Assembly: GCA_023253795.1 (NCBI GenBank)
Contig: JALRFG010000017.1
Location: 1 to 19,000, forward strand
Direction: 5' to 3'
Length of the DNA stretch: 19,000 nucleotides
Origin: Methylocystis sp.
Lineage (GTDB): Bacteria > Pseudomonadota > Alphaproteobacteria > Rhizobiales > Beijerinckiaceae
Positions within the stretch are counted from its first letter, which is position 1. Every line of letters begins with the position of its first letter. The notes beneath the pieces are model-generated. The model did not search any database and had not been told where the DNA came from. It worked only from the letters and a program-made list of their open reading frames with translations. The position numbers and the translations under genes are program-made. Below are positions 7,206 to 15,500 of this stretch, in pieces.

Positions 7206-8654
7206 ATGCCCGCCGCCCGTCAGTCGCTTTCAACGGAAATTCTGAGCCTGATCTCGGCTTTCGCGATTCTGGCGCTTGCCGGCTTTGTCACCTATCGCGC
7301 CGACGAGCACCGTCGCCAGAGCGCCGCCTCCTTGCGACACACGCTGCAGGTGGAAAGCGCGCTGCAACGCTTTTATGGCTCTCTGCGCCGGGTAGAGAGC
7401 GAGGAGCGCGGCTATCTGCTGACACGCGATCCGCATTATCTCGACCCCAACGCAGATGTCGCCGCCCGCATCAATGAATCTTTCGAAGCAGTCGCCAAAC
7501 TGGTCGAAAACACCCCAGAACAAAGCGCGCGTCTGGCGCAGATCCGTCCGATTCTCAAGGAACGCCTCGATCTGCTGACGCTGAAGATCGATCTGACGAA
7601 AAAAGGCCGCCTCAACGACGCCATCCATTTGCTGCGCAGCGGCGGCGGCAAAGAGATGATGGATGAAATCGACCAACTCGTTTCGGCGATGATCTCCGAA
7701 GAGGAACTGCAGTATCGTCTGCGCGAGGAAACCTTTCAGGAGGCGAGCAAATCCCTTCAGACCGCCATCGCCTCGATGATTCTGGTTGTCGTTGGCGTCG
7801 GCGTATTCACCATTACGCTGGCGCAACGTCAGATGGCGGCGCTGCAAAAATCCCGCGCCTCATTACAAACCGCTTATGACAGGCTGATTGAGGAGTCGGC
7901 GCGGCGCGAGGCTGTCGAAGCGCAACTGCGCCAGTCGCAAAAACTCGATGCGCTGGGGCAGCTTGCCGGCGGCGTCGCGCATGATTTCAATAATCTCCTC
8001 GCCGTGATCGTCGCCAGTCTGAATATTCTGCGGCGCAAGATTGAAAAGAATGCAGGCGGCTACGACGAACTGATCGATTCAGCGCTCGCCAGCGCCGATA
8101 ACGCCAGCGGGCTAATCAAGCGTCTTCTCGCTTTTTCGCGCATTCAGCCGCTCGCGCCAGAGCCGCTTGACGCGAATTTGTTCGTCTCCGGCATGTCTTC
8201 GATGCTGACCCGAACGCTTGGCGCCGACGTGAAACTCGAAACAACGCTCGCCGACGGCCTTTGGACAACAAAAGTCGACGCCGCCGAATTGCAAAATGCG
8301 ATTCTAAATCTCGCCGTTAACGCGCGCGACGCCATGCCGGAGGGCGGACGTTTGACGATCGCCACCGGCAATCGTCATATCGACGCCGCCGAAGCGGAGG
8401 AAACGGTCGATTTGCGGCCGGGGGATTATGTCGTCGTCTCGGTGAGCGACACAGGCGCAGGCATGACGCCGGATGTCGCCGCACGCGCTTTTGACCCCTT
8501 CTACACCACCAAACCCGTCGGCAAGGGCACCGGTCTTGGCCTGTCGCAGGTGCATGGCTTTGTGCGCCAATCGGGCGGATATGTGCGAATTGATAGCGCA
8601 CCCGGCAAAGGCGCAAGAATTGAATTTTATCTGCCACGGCATCTCGTCGCCTAG
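7206..8654 (+). CDS. Sensor histidine kinase with CHASE3 input domain
   Basis: A 482-residue membrane sensor kinase. A first transmembrane segment (about 13-30) leads into a periplasmic helical domain (about 35-180) of CHASE3 type, with the typical ESEERGYLLT segment. A second membrane span (about 187-206) and a coiled coil (210-245) follow. The phosphoacceptor is H259 in GGVAHDFNNLL. The ATPase domain shows the N box (NAILNLAVNARDAMP, about 364-378), DTGAGM (D415) and GKGTGLGLS (about 437-445). The HDFNNL H-box is common in kinases that carry a fused receiver, but this protein ends right after the ATPase domain. No response regulator lies next to it, so its partner is unknown. An AGG ribosome site lies 6 bases before the ATG. 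It converges on gpsA with 12 bases between the stops. Confidence 0.9.
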   Translation: MPAARQSLSTEILSLISAFAILALAGFVTYRADEHRRQSAASLRHTLQVESALQRFYGSLRRVESEERGYLLTRDPHYLDPNADVAARINESFEAVAKLVENTPEQSARLAQIRPILKERLDLLTLKIDLTKKGRLNDAIHLLRSGGGKEMMDEIDQLVSAMISEEELQYRLREETFQEASKSLQTAIASMILVVVGVGVFTITLAQRQMAALQKSRASLQTAYDRLIEESARREAVEAQLRQSQKLDALGQLAGGVAHDFNNLLAVIVASLNILRRKIEKNAGGYDELIDSALASADNASGLIKRLLAFSRIQPLAPEPLDANLFVSGMSSMLTRTLGADVKLETTLADGLWTTKVDAAELQNAILNLAVNARDAMPEGGRLTIATGNRHIDAAEAEETVDLRPGDYVVVSVSDTGAGMTPDVAARAFDPFYTTKPVGKGTGLGLSQVHGFVRQSGGYVRIDSAPGKGARIEFYLPRHLVA

Positions 8655-8666
8655 AGCGACCAGACG

Positions 8667-9656
8667 TTAGCTTTCGGCGCGCAAGGGTCGCATCAACAAA
8701 GCGTCTATGGCCGCATCGACGCTGAGGCGCCCCGCGATGATGGCGTCCACGGATTGCGAGATCGGCATATCGACATCCAGCGCCTGCGCAATCTCGACCA
8801 GCGCGCGCGCGGTGAACGCTCCCTCGGCCAGCTTGCCCTGTGTCGCTTCTGTTATCGTCTTGCCGGCGCCGAGCCCTTGCCCCAGCATAAAATTGCGCGA
8901 TTGCTCTGAACCGCAGGTGAGCACCAGATCGCCAAGGCCGGAGAGCCCCATCAATGTCTCCTGTCGTGCGCCCAGCGCGCGGCCCAGTCGGGTGAGTTCG
9001 GCGAACCCACGTGCAATCAACGCCGCCTGCGCGCTCGCGCCAAGGCTGCGGCCCGCCGCCATGCCGGCGGCGATGGCGAGTACGTTTTTCGCCGCGCCCC
9101 CAATTTCGACTCCGCGCACATCCGTGGTGCGATAAAGGCGGAAATGCCGAACGGACAATTGTTCACTGAGATGCTGCGCAAGTTTCTCGTCGGCGGCGGC
9201 CAACGTCACAGCCGTCGGCAGCCCGCGACAGACGTCGGCGGCGAAACTCGGGCCGGAGAGAACGGCGACATGCGCATCGGGCGCTTCTTCGGCGACGACC
9301 TCGCTCATGAATTTATGGTCGCCGCGTTCGATGCCCTTGGCGCAAACCACAAAGGCGACGCCTTTAGCGAGATGTGGACGCGCATTATGAAGAACGTCGC
9401 GCATGGCCTGCGCCGGGGTGACGGCGAGCACGATCTTTGCGTATTGCAGGCAGGCGAGATCGCTGGTTGGGCGCACCGCCGGGTCCAGCGACAGACCGGG
9501 GAGATGACGCTTGTTTTCGCGATCGTGCGCCAGTGCGGCGACATGTGTGGGATCGCGACCCCAAAGCGCAACCTGCGCGCGGCCCTGCGCTGCGACATTG
9601 GCCAGCGCCACGCCCCATGCGCCCGCGCCCAGAACAGCGACTGTATCTCGACTCAT
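8667..9656 (-). CDS. gpsA: Glycerol-3-phosphate dehydrogenase [NAD(P)+]
   Basis: A 329-residue cytoplasmic enzyme that reduces dihydroxyacetone phosphate to sn-glycerol-3-phosphate, the backbone precursor of membrane phospholipids. The Rossmann loop is GAGAWG (10-15). CAKGIE (105-110) and LSGPSFAADV (133-142) bind the nucleotide and substrate. The catalytic lysine is K190 in EIGGAAKNVLAIAAG. LSGLGDLVLTC and EGAFTARA follow in the C-terminal helical domain. The length is normal for the family. The ATG overlaps the TGA of the upstream phospholipase-D-family gene (ATGA arrangement at 9653-9656), which points to translational coupling. It is the last gene of the tsaD-PLD-gpsA run; proximity of tsaD and gpsA is common in alphaproteobacteria. 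Confidence 0.96.
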   Translation of the reverse strand: MSRDTVAVLGAGAWGVALANVAAQGRAQVALWGRDPTHVAALAHDRENKRHLPGLSLDPAVRPTSDLACLQYAKIVLAVTPAQAMRDVLHNARPHLAKGVAFVVCAKGIERGDHKFMSEVVAEEAPDAHVAVLSGPSFAADVCRGLPTAVTLAAADEKLAQHLSEQLSVRHFRLYRTTDVRGVEIGGAAKNVLAIAAGMAAGRSLGASAQAALIARGFAELTRLGRALGARQETLMGLSGLGDLVLTCGSEQSRNFMLGQGLGAGKTITEATQGKLAEGAFTARALVEIAQALDVDMPISQSVDAIIAGRLSVDAAIDALLMRPLRAES

Positions 9657-10225
9657 CTCACACCGATCCGCTGATTATCCGGCCGCGCCCACAGGCGCTC
9701 GAAAGTATCCAGAAAGCGCGCCGCCGCCTGCGGGCTTTCGAGAACGATCAAGTCATTATCCTGATATGAGCCGGCGGAGAACGAGAAATTCGCAGAGCCG
9801 GTGCGCAACAGACGCTCATCGATCTGATAGGACTTGAGATGCATCAGGTCGCGCGAGGGCGCCTTACGCCGCACTTCGACCTTTGGCGCATTGGCGAGCG
9901 TGGCGATCGCTCGAGCGCTGCGATCATTTTCCTCGCTGTCGAGATAAACGCGCACAACCACGCCGCGGGCTGCTGCGCGCGACAGCGCGTCGATGACGCC
10001 ATGATCGGTCAGCACAAACCCAGCCAGATCGATGTGGCGGCGCGCGCCGGCGATCAATCGTTCATCAATCGCGCCGAAGCCATCGCCAGGACCATAAAAC
10101 AATCGCACGCCGGCGATGATTGGCTCTGGCGCGAGCACTCCAGCGGCCTGCGGGCCGGGGGTGACCAGAAACGCGAAAAGCGCAGCGATAAAACCGACGC
10201 CAGCAGCGCCACTCGGCCGGAGCAT
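9653..10225 (-). CDS. Exported single-HKD phospholipase D/Nuc family protein
   Basis: With the start at 10225 the product is 190 residues. It begins with an arginine and a hydrophobic stretch (GAAGVGFIAALFAFLV, residues 6-21) and then APEP, which looks like a signal peptide or anchor. One complete HKD motif is present: H129-x-K131-x4-D136-x6-G143-S144-x-N146. Single-motif members such as the plasmid nuclease Nuc act as dimers in the periplasm and cut DNA or RNA, or hydrolyse other phosphodiesters. A nuclease or phosphodiesterase role outside the cytoplasm is inferred. The frame stays open upstream to an ATG at 10342, but that would overlap tsaD by 77 bases and place 39 basic residues before the hydrophobic segment. 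The 10225 start has AGG almost touching the ATG, so the start is not certain. The stop overlaps the gpsA ATG. Confidence 0.82.
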   Translation of the reverse strand: MLRPSGAAGVGFIAALFAFLVTPGPQAAGVLAPEPIIAGVRLFYGPGDGFGAIDERLIAGARRHIDLAGFVLTDHGVIDALSRAAARGVVVRVYLDSEENDRSARAIATLANAPKVEVRRKAPSRDLMHLKSYQIDERLLRTGSANFSFSAGSYQDNDLIVLESPQAAARFLDTFERLWARPDNQRIGVR

Positions 10226-10265
10226 CCTGCGCCGCCATGGATAAAATCCGCCCGTGCGAAAGCGG

Positions 10266-11327
10266 TCAGGCTTTGCCGTGGTGCGCGTCGCTCGCGGTTG
10301 AATCGAGCGGCCAGCGCGGTCGGGGCGCAAAGGCGAGATCATTGGTTATTCCCCGGCGCAGCCGCTCCAGTCCGGCCCAGGCGATGATCGCGCCATTATC
10401 CGAGCACAGATTCGGCGGTGGTGAAATGAAGCGCAAGCCGCTTTCGGCGCATAGCCGCGTCAGCGCTCGACGGATCGCGCTATTGGCGCCGACGCCGCCG
10501 CCAATCACAAGCCCGCTTGGTCGTCCTTCCTGTTCACTGAACAGACGCAAGCCATTGCGCACGCGGTCGACAACAACGTCGACAATGGCGGCCTGAAAAG
10601 ATGCGGCCAGATCGCGCTTGTCCTGATCGCTGAGCGCGCCGAGCTTGAGGATTTCCTGACGCACGGCGGTCTTGAGGCCCGAGACCGAGAAATTCGCGCC
10701 GGGGCGGCCAAGCATGGGCCGGGGCAGATCGAAGCGTTGCGGATCGCCGTCTTGCGCCAGCGTCTCGATCTGCGGACCGCCGGGATAAGGCAGCCCCAGC
10801 ATTTTCGCCACTTTGTCGAAAGCCTCGCCGGCGGCGTCGTCGACGGTCGAGCCCAGACGACGATAGTCCCCGACTTTGCGCACGGCCACAAGCTGCGTAT
10901 GACCGCCGGAAACGAGCAACGCCACATAAGGAAAATCGAGTCGATCCGTGAGCCGCGCGGTCAGCGCATGGGCCTCAAGATGATTGACGGCGATGAAGGG
11001 TTTGCCGGCCGCCAGCGCCAGCGCCTTGGCCGCCGTCAGGCCGACCAGCACGCCGCCGATCAGGCCGGGCCCGGCGGCGGCGGCGATGGCGTCGACCTCC
11101 GCCAGCTCAATCCGTGCATTGGCCAGCGCGCGAACGATCAGGCGTTCGAGCACCTCAATATGAGCGCGCGCCGCAATCTCCGGCACAACCCCGCCATAGG
11201 CGGCGTGACGGGCGATCTGGCTCAGGACCTCATTCGAAAGAATCTCGCCATTCTCGCCGCCAAGCGTATCCGAAACGACAGCCGCGGCTGTTTCGTCGCA
11301 AGTCGTTTCGATGCCGAGAACGCGCAT
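10266..11327 (-). CDS. tsaD: tRNA N6-adenosine threonylcarbamoyltransferase
   Basis: A 353-residue member of the Kae1/TsaD/YgjD family. In the cytoplasm it transfers the threonylcarbamoyl group from TsaC-made threonylcarbamoyl-AMP to A37 of ANN-decoding tRNAs, with TsaB and TsaE as partners. It starts MRVLGIETTCDETAAAV, the canonical ASKHA ATPase-fold beginning. The metal ligands are H116 and H120 in NHLEAH; SGGHTQ (140-145), GGGVGANS and a C-terminal LCSDNGAIIAWAG (metal-binding Asp) are also present. An AGGAG ribosome site sits 5 bases before the ATG. The PLD-family gene and gpsA follow on the same strand; tsaB and tsaE are not in the window. Confidence 0.97.
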   Translation of the reverse strand: MRVLGIETTCDETAAAVVSDTLGGENGEILSNEVLSQIARHAAYGGVVPEIAARAHIEVLERLIVRALANARIELAEVDAIAAAAGPGLIGGVLVGLTAAKALALAAGKPFIAVNHLEAHALTARLTDRLDFPYVALLVSGGHTQLVAVRKVGDYRRLGSTVDDAAGEAFDKVAKMLGLPYPGGPQIETLAQDGDPQRFDLPRPMLGRPGANFSVSGLKTAVRQEILKLGALSDQDKRDLAASFQAAIVDVVVDRVRNGLRLFSEQEGRPSGLVIGGGVGANSAIRRALTRLCAESGLRFISPPPNLCSDNGAIIAWAGLERLRRGITNDLAFAPRPRWPLDSTASDAHHGKA

Positions 11328-11398
11328 GAATGCTCCTGGGGCGGCCCCTTTCGGGAAGCTGTTAGGGACAGGCTTAACCGATGAGTCTTTGCGAAGCG

Positions 11399-12172
11399 TT
11401 ACTCGCCGACCACGTCAGGGGTGCGCCAGGAGAGGTGCTGGCCGTTATCGACGGCGATCATCTGGCCGGTGACGCTCCCCGCCCCATCGAGATAAGCGAC
11501 AGCCTCAACGATCTGCGACAGCGGCACGGCGCTTTCGAGCAGGACGTGGCGGCTTTCCTGCTCAAAGTCGGCGACGCTCAAAGCCTCGTTCGGCAGAACA
11601 GGTCCCGGCCCCACCGCATTGACGCGCACACGCGGCGCATAGGCCTGCGCCAGCGTTTGCGTGGCGGTCCAGAGCGCCGACTTGGCCAGCGTATAGGTGA
11701 AGAATTGCGGCGTCAGGCGCCAGACGCGTTGATCGACGATATTGACGATGGCGCCGCGCTGCGTCGCCGGCAACGCCTCGACAAAGGCGCGCGCCAGTTG
11801 AACGGGCGCACGGAGATTGACAGCCAGATGTCGGTCAAACCGCTCGATGGTGAAATCCTGCGCGGTGTCGACCTCAAAGATCGAGGCGTTATTCACCAGC
11901 AGGGTCGGCGGCCCGAAAGCCGCAAGCGTCTGCGCCAGAATGGTTCCGGTTTCGGCGGCGTCTGTGAGGTCGGCGACAACGACAGCGGCGCGGCCACCCT
12001 GCGCGTTGATCACCCGCGCCATTGTTTCAAGCGTATCGGCGGAATGCGGATGACCATGTAGCGCCACCGGCCGGCCGGCGGCCGAGAAGCGTTCAGCGAT
12101 CGCTCGACCGATCCGGCGCGCCGCGCCCGTCACCAGAACCGGACCGGAGGATGGATCGTTTGTCTGGGGCAT
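11399..12172 (-). CDS. SDR oxidoreductase, pteridine reductase (FolM/PTR1)-like
   Basis: A 257-residue short-chain dehydrogenase/reductase. The nucleotide loop reads TGAARRIG (15-22), the TGx3RxG variant typical of pteridine reductases, where ordinary SDRs have TGx3GxG. NNAS (94-97) is the usual structural motif. The catalytic set is D147, Y160 and K164 (VDQ, then YTLAK); Asp in place of the standard Ser is also a PTR1/FolM trait. The expected reaction is NADPH-dependent reduction of dihydromonapterin or dihydrofolate in the cytoplasm. This is inferred from motifs, and another small carbonyl substrate is possible. VNAVGPGPVLPNE and the C-terminal TGQMIAVDNGQHL complete the fold. It follows the small hypothetical gene by 14 bases and precedes tsaD by 71, so co-transcription is likely. 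No other folate gene is adjacent. Confidence 0.85.
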   Translation of the reverse strand: MPQTNDPSSGPVLVTGAARRIGRAIAERFSAAGRPVALHGHPHSADTLETMARVINAQGGRAAVVVADLTDAAETGTILAQTLAAFGPPTLLVNNASIFEVDTAQDFTIERFDRHLAVNLRAPVQLARAFVEALPATQRGAIVNIVDQRVWRLTPQFFTYTLAKSALWTATQTLAQAYAPRVRVNAVGPGPVLPNEALSVADFEQESRHVLLESAVPLSQIVEAVAYLDGAGSVTGQMIAVDNGQHLSWRTPDVVGE

Positions 12173-12186
12173 GGGCGCGCGCGACC

Positions 12187-12510
12187 TTATTGCTGAAACG
12201 CCAGCCGCGCCTGCAACAACAGCGCCGTCATTTCAGCGGCGACGCGGGCGTCGTCATGATCCTCGTCCAGCTCTTCGAGCTTATAGATCGTCGTATCGCG
12301 AATGACCTCAGGGTTGAAGCCGGCGAGCGACGCCAGCGCATAGGCGCTTTCCGGACAATTCAGCGGATCGCCAATCGTTTCGGCGAAGCCAATGGCCTCC
12401 TGTTCCGAACAGCCGGCGCAATACATAATCACTTCGTTGCGCAACGCCTCATCGAACGGATTCTCGCCGGACTCGAGCGACAGGATCAATTGTGCAGGCC
12501 TCGACATCAT
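12187..12510 (-). CDS. Small conserved-type hypothetical protein
   Basis: I do not recognise this protein of 107 residues (110 if the ATG at 12519 is used). It is acidic and mostly helical in appearance. It has a YCAGCSEQEA segment with a CxxC pair, a third Cys in PLNCPESAY and a run of acidic residues (KLEELDEDHDDAR) before a hydrophobic C-terminal helix. CxxC could bind metal or be redox active, but three cysteines do not make a recognised zinc site. AGGG lies 9 bases before the ATG at 12510 and directly against the one at 12519, so the inner start is preferred. It begins 27 bases after the GH94 gene and ends 14 bases before the SDR gene, so it is most likely translated from the same message. 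Confidence 0.65.
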   Translation of the reverse strand: MMSRPAQLILSLESGENPFDEALRNEVIMYCAGCSEQEAIGFAETIGDPLNCPESAYALASLAGFNPEVIRDTTIYKLEELDEDHDDARVAAEMTALLLQARLAFQQ

Positions 12511-12537
12511 CGCCGTCATCCCTGAACGAACATCCGC

Positions 12538-15500
12538 TTAGCTATTATATTTCTTGCCGCGATACTCGATGCTTTCCAGACGCAGGTCGCCCTTTTGTTC
12601 AAACGCGTCGGAACGCAGTTTCAATTCGCCATTTTCAAATTCAATTCCCATCATGGCGTAGGCCGCCGACATCATGCGCGCAGCGGCGCCCGTATACCAG
12701 CTCCAGCCGCCATGGCCCTCGTAACCGGGTCCTTCATAAATATCGGCCGGTTGTTGATGCGGCGGCAAGCCGTAAATATCCGCATCCGCCGGCGTCGTGA
12801 GTTTGGAAATTGGCGAGATGGCGATCCATGTATCGAATGCCTGACGGAACAGAGCCTCCGCCGATTGCGCATCGCCCTCCGCGCGCGCCTGCGCGGCGAG
12901 TTTTGACAGCGCGTCAACGAACCACGACACGCCATGCGAATATTGGCCGCCGTTTTCACGGACGCCCGGAGGATATTCGGCGCTCCGGCCCGGATAGGGG
13001 CTCGAATGCTCATTATAGGCGGGCGTCACCAGCAGCACGCGATTGGGGCGGCCCAAAACGGCCAGCGCATTTTCAATCGTCTCGCGACCACGTGCGGCGT
13101 CCACCGCCTGCCCCAGCACCGGCCATGACGAGGTCATCGCGCTCATTGGATCGATCGGACGGCCGTCATCGGCATAATCGCGAACATACCGATTGCCGAC
13201 CCAGCATTTATCGAGCGCAGCGCGCAATTTTGCGGCGCGTTCGCGGTAACGCGTCGCACGTGCGACATCGCCCTTCGCTTCGAAGAGCGGCGCGATATCC
13301 AGCAGAATGCCGTGCAGGAAGAAACCGAGCCAGACGCTTTCGCCACGTCCCTTGGCGCCGACGAGATGCATGCCGTCGTCCCAGTCGCCCGAACCGACCA
13401 GCGGCAGATCATGGGCGCCGAACCGGTCCAGCGTATAATCGATGGCGCGGGCGCAATGGCCGAGCAGCGTATCCTTGTCGCGCGAAACCAGCGGCACGGT
13501 GGCTTCGCCCTCCTGATCCTTCGGCACCGGATTGGCTTCGAGGAAGGACTCAATCTGATCGAGGATCGCGCTGTCGCCGGTTCCCTTCACGTAACGGATG
13601 GTCACATAGGGCAGCCACAGATGCGGATCTGAGGAGTGGGTGCGGTCGGCGAGACCGGTGCCGCCATTGGGCGCGCGATGCCACCATTTGCAGGCGTCGC
13701 CTTCCAGATACTGGTGACGCGCATGGAGCAGAATCTGCGCACGCGCGCGTTCGGGCGCGAGATGGACGAGCGGCAGCACATCTTGCAACTGGTCGCGGTA
13801 GCCAGTGGCGCCGGAGCGTTGCGACGGCCCGGTGCGTCCCCACAGGCGCGAGGCGAGCAATTGATAGGGCAGCCAATCGTTCACCAGACGATCGACGTCC
13901 GGACGATTGGTCTTGATCCGCAGAACGGATAGCTGCGCATCCCAGGCGCGCCGGCTCTCCTCGCGCGCCTTGAGCGCGTAATCGAGATCGCGACCCAGCG
14001 CGGCGAAGCGTTGCGCTTCCGCCATGGTCGTCGTCTGTCCGAGGGCCACGACGATGGTCGCTTCGCCGCCGGCCGGCACGTCGATGGCGCCGCAGAAAGC
14101 AGCGACTTTGCGTTCATGTTCCGGCGCGCCGGCGTCGGGATGACCGTGCTCGACCATATAGGGCAAACGCGGATCGCGGCTCTCATGACCCAGAAAGCGA
14201 CGGCGCGAAGTTTCGGCGAATTCCGTCGGAATGGAGGTGGAGACGAAAGCCCATCCCTTAACGAAATTATTGCGCGGATTGCGGAAATAAATCGAATGCA
14301 GATCGTCGTCGATCACCGACTCGATGGCGCCCAGACTTTCGGAGGGCGTTTCGGCGAGCACGATCTCCATCGCCGGCACGATTTGCAGCAGCCGCTCATG
14401 ATCGGCCTTGTTGCGAATGCGCAGCAGCTTGAATTCGATCGGCTCTGTCGGGCTGACAAAAACCGTCATCTCCAGTTCGAGATGATCGCGCTCGGAGCGA
14501 TAGACGGCTTCTCCCGGCGCAAACGTCACCTGATACTCGGCGTCACGCCGGCGCAAGGGCACGAACGTCGGGCTATGGGCGTCGCCGCGCGCAAGGTCAT
14601 AGACGTAAATCATCTGACCGGCCGGCGCGGTGCGGCCTTCACCCATGCGGAACGGCGTGAAGCTGTTCAGTCGCGAATTGCTGTGGAAGGAGAAGATGTC
14701 GCCGTCATTGGTCAGCACGGCGCCCTGCCCGACCGCATTGGCGATGACATGCGCGAAGGGGCGCGGCGTGCCGGGCGCCAGCGTCAGGCTACGGCCATTT
14801 TCCGCGAAGGCGTAACGATGCGTCTCCGGCGGCGGCGGCATGATCTGGCTGCGCTGGCGCGACAGGGCGAAATCAAGCGTCGCCGGCGCAGGCGGCACCA
14901 TATCGAGATGCCGTGCGACAGCGTCCGTCGCCTGCCCCATGTTTTGCGCCCAGCCATCGAGTATGAGGATTTCCGCCACGCCCGACGGCGCGATCTCAAC
15001 CTCGACGGAAAGGCTGGCGCAGGGCTCAAATCCGTAAAGTAGACCTTCGTCAGAGGGATCGCGCGGCTGGCTCAGGCCCAGCAGACTATCCGGCGCAGCG
15101 ATCGGCCCCATGCCATAGAAGCGCGACTTCACATCCTCGTAACCGATGAGCTTGATATGCGTATCAGCGCCGGCGCCAATCGCATGGAAACCGATTTCCG
15201 GCGACAGACGGCGCTCCGAATGACGGCGCGCGCCGCCCTTGAGCAAACGGTTTTGCGCAAAAATTGCGTTCAGCGAGCGCACATACCAGGTGCCGATGTG
15301 GAGCGCGTTATAGGCGGAGTCGCGTAATTCGACGCCGGTTTCATTCAAAACCCATTCGCGCAGACTGGCGAGCGTCAGCTTGCGGGCGCGCGGCTCGAGG
15401 TTGACGATGCGCAGGCGCGTAATCTCGACAGCTTCATCCGGGGCCAGCGACACCTGCGCCTCGACCGCGAAGCCGTTTTGTTCGGCCATCAGGAACAGGC

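Noticed and set aside
8655..8666. Possible bidirectional terminator between the histidine kinase and gpsA
   Set aside because: The gap is only 12 bases and no stem with a T-run is visible there or just inside either gene end.
12810..15042. Plus-strand open frames of 340-370 codons inside the GH94 gene
   Set aside because: The translations are low-complexity and Arg-rich. The opposite strand encodes intact catalytic motifs through the same region.
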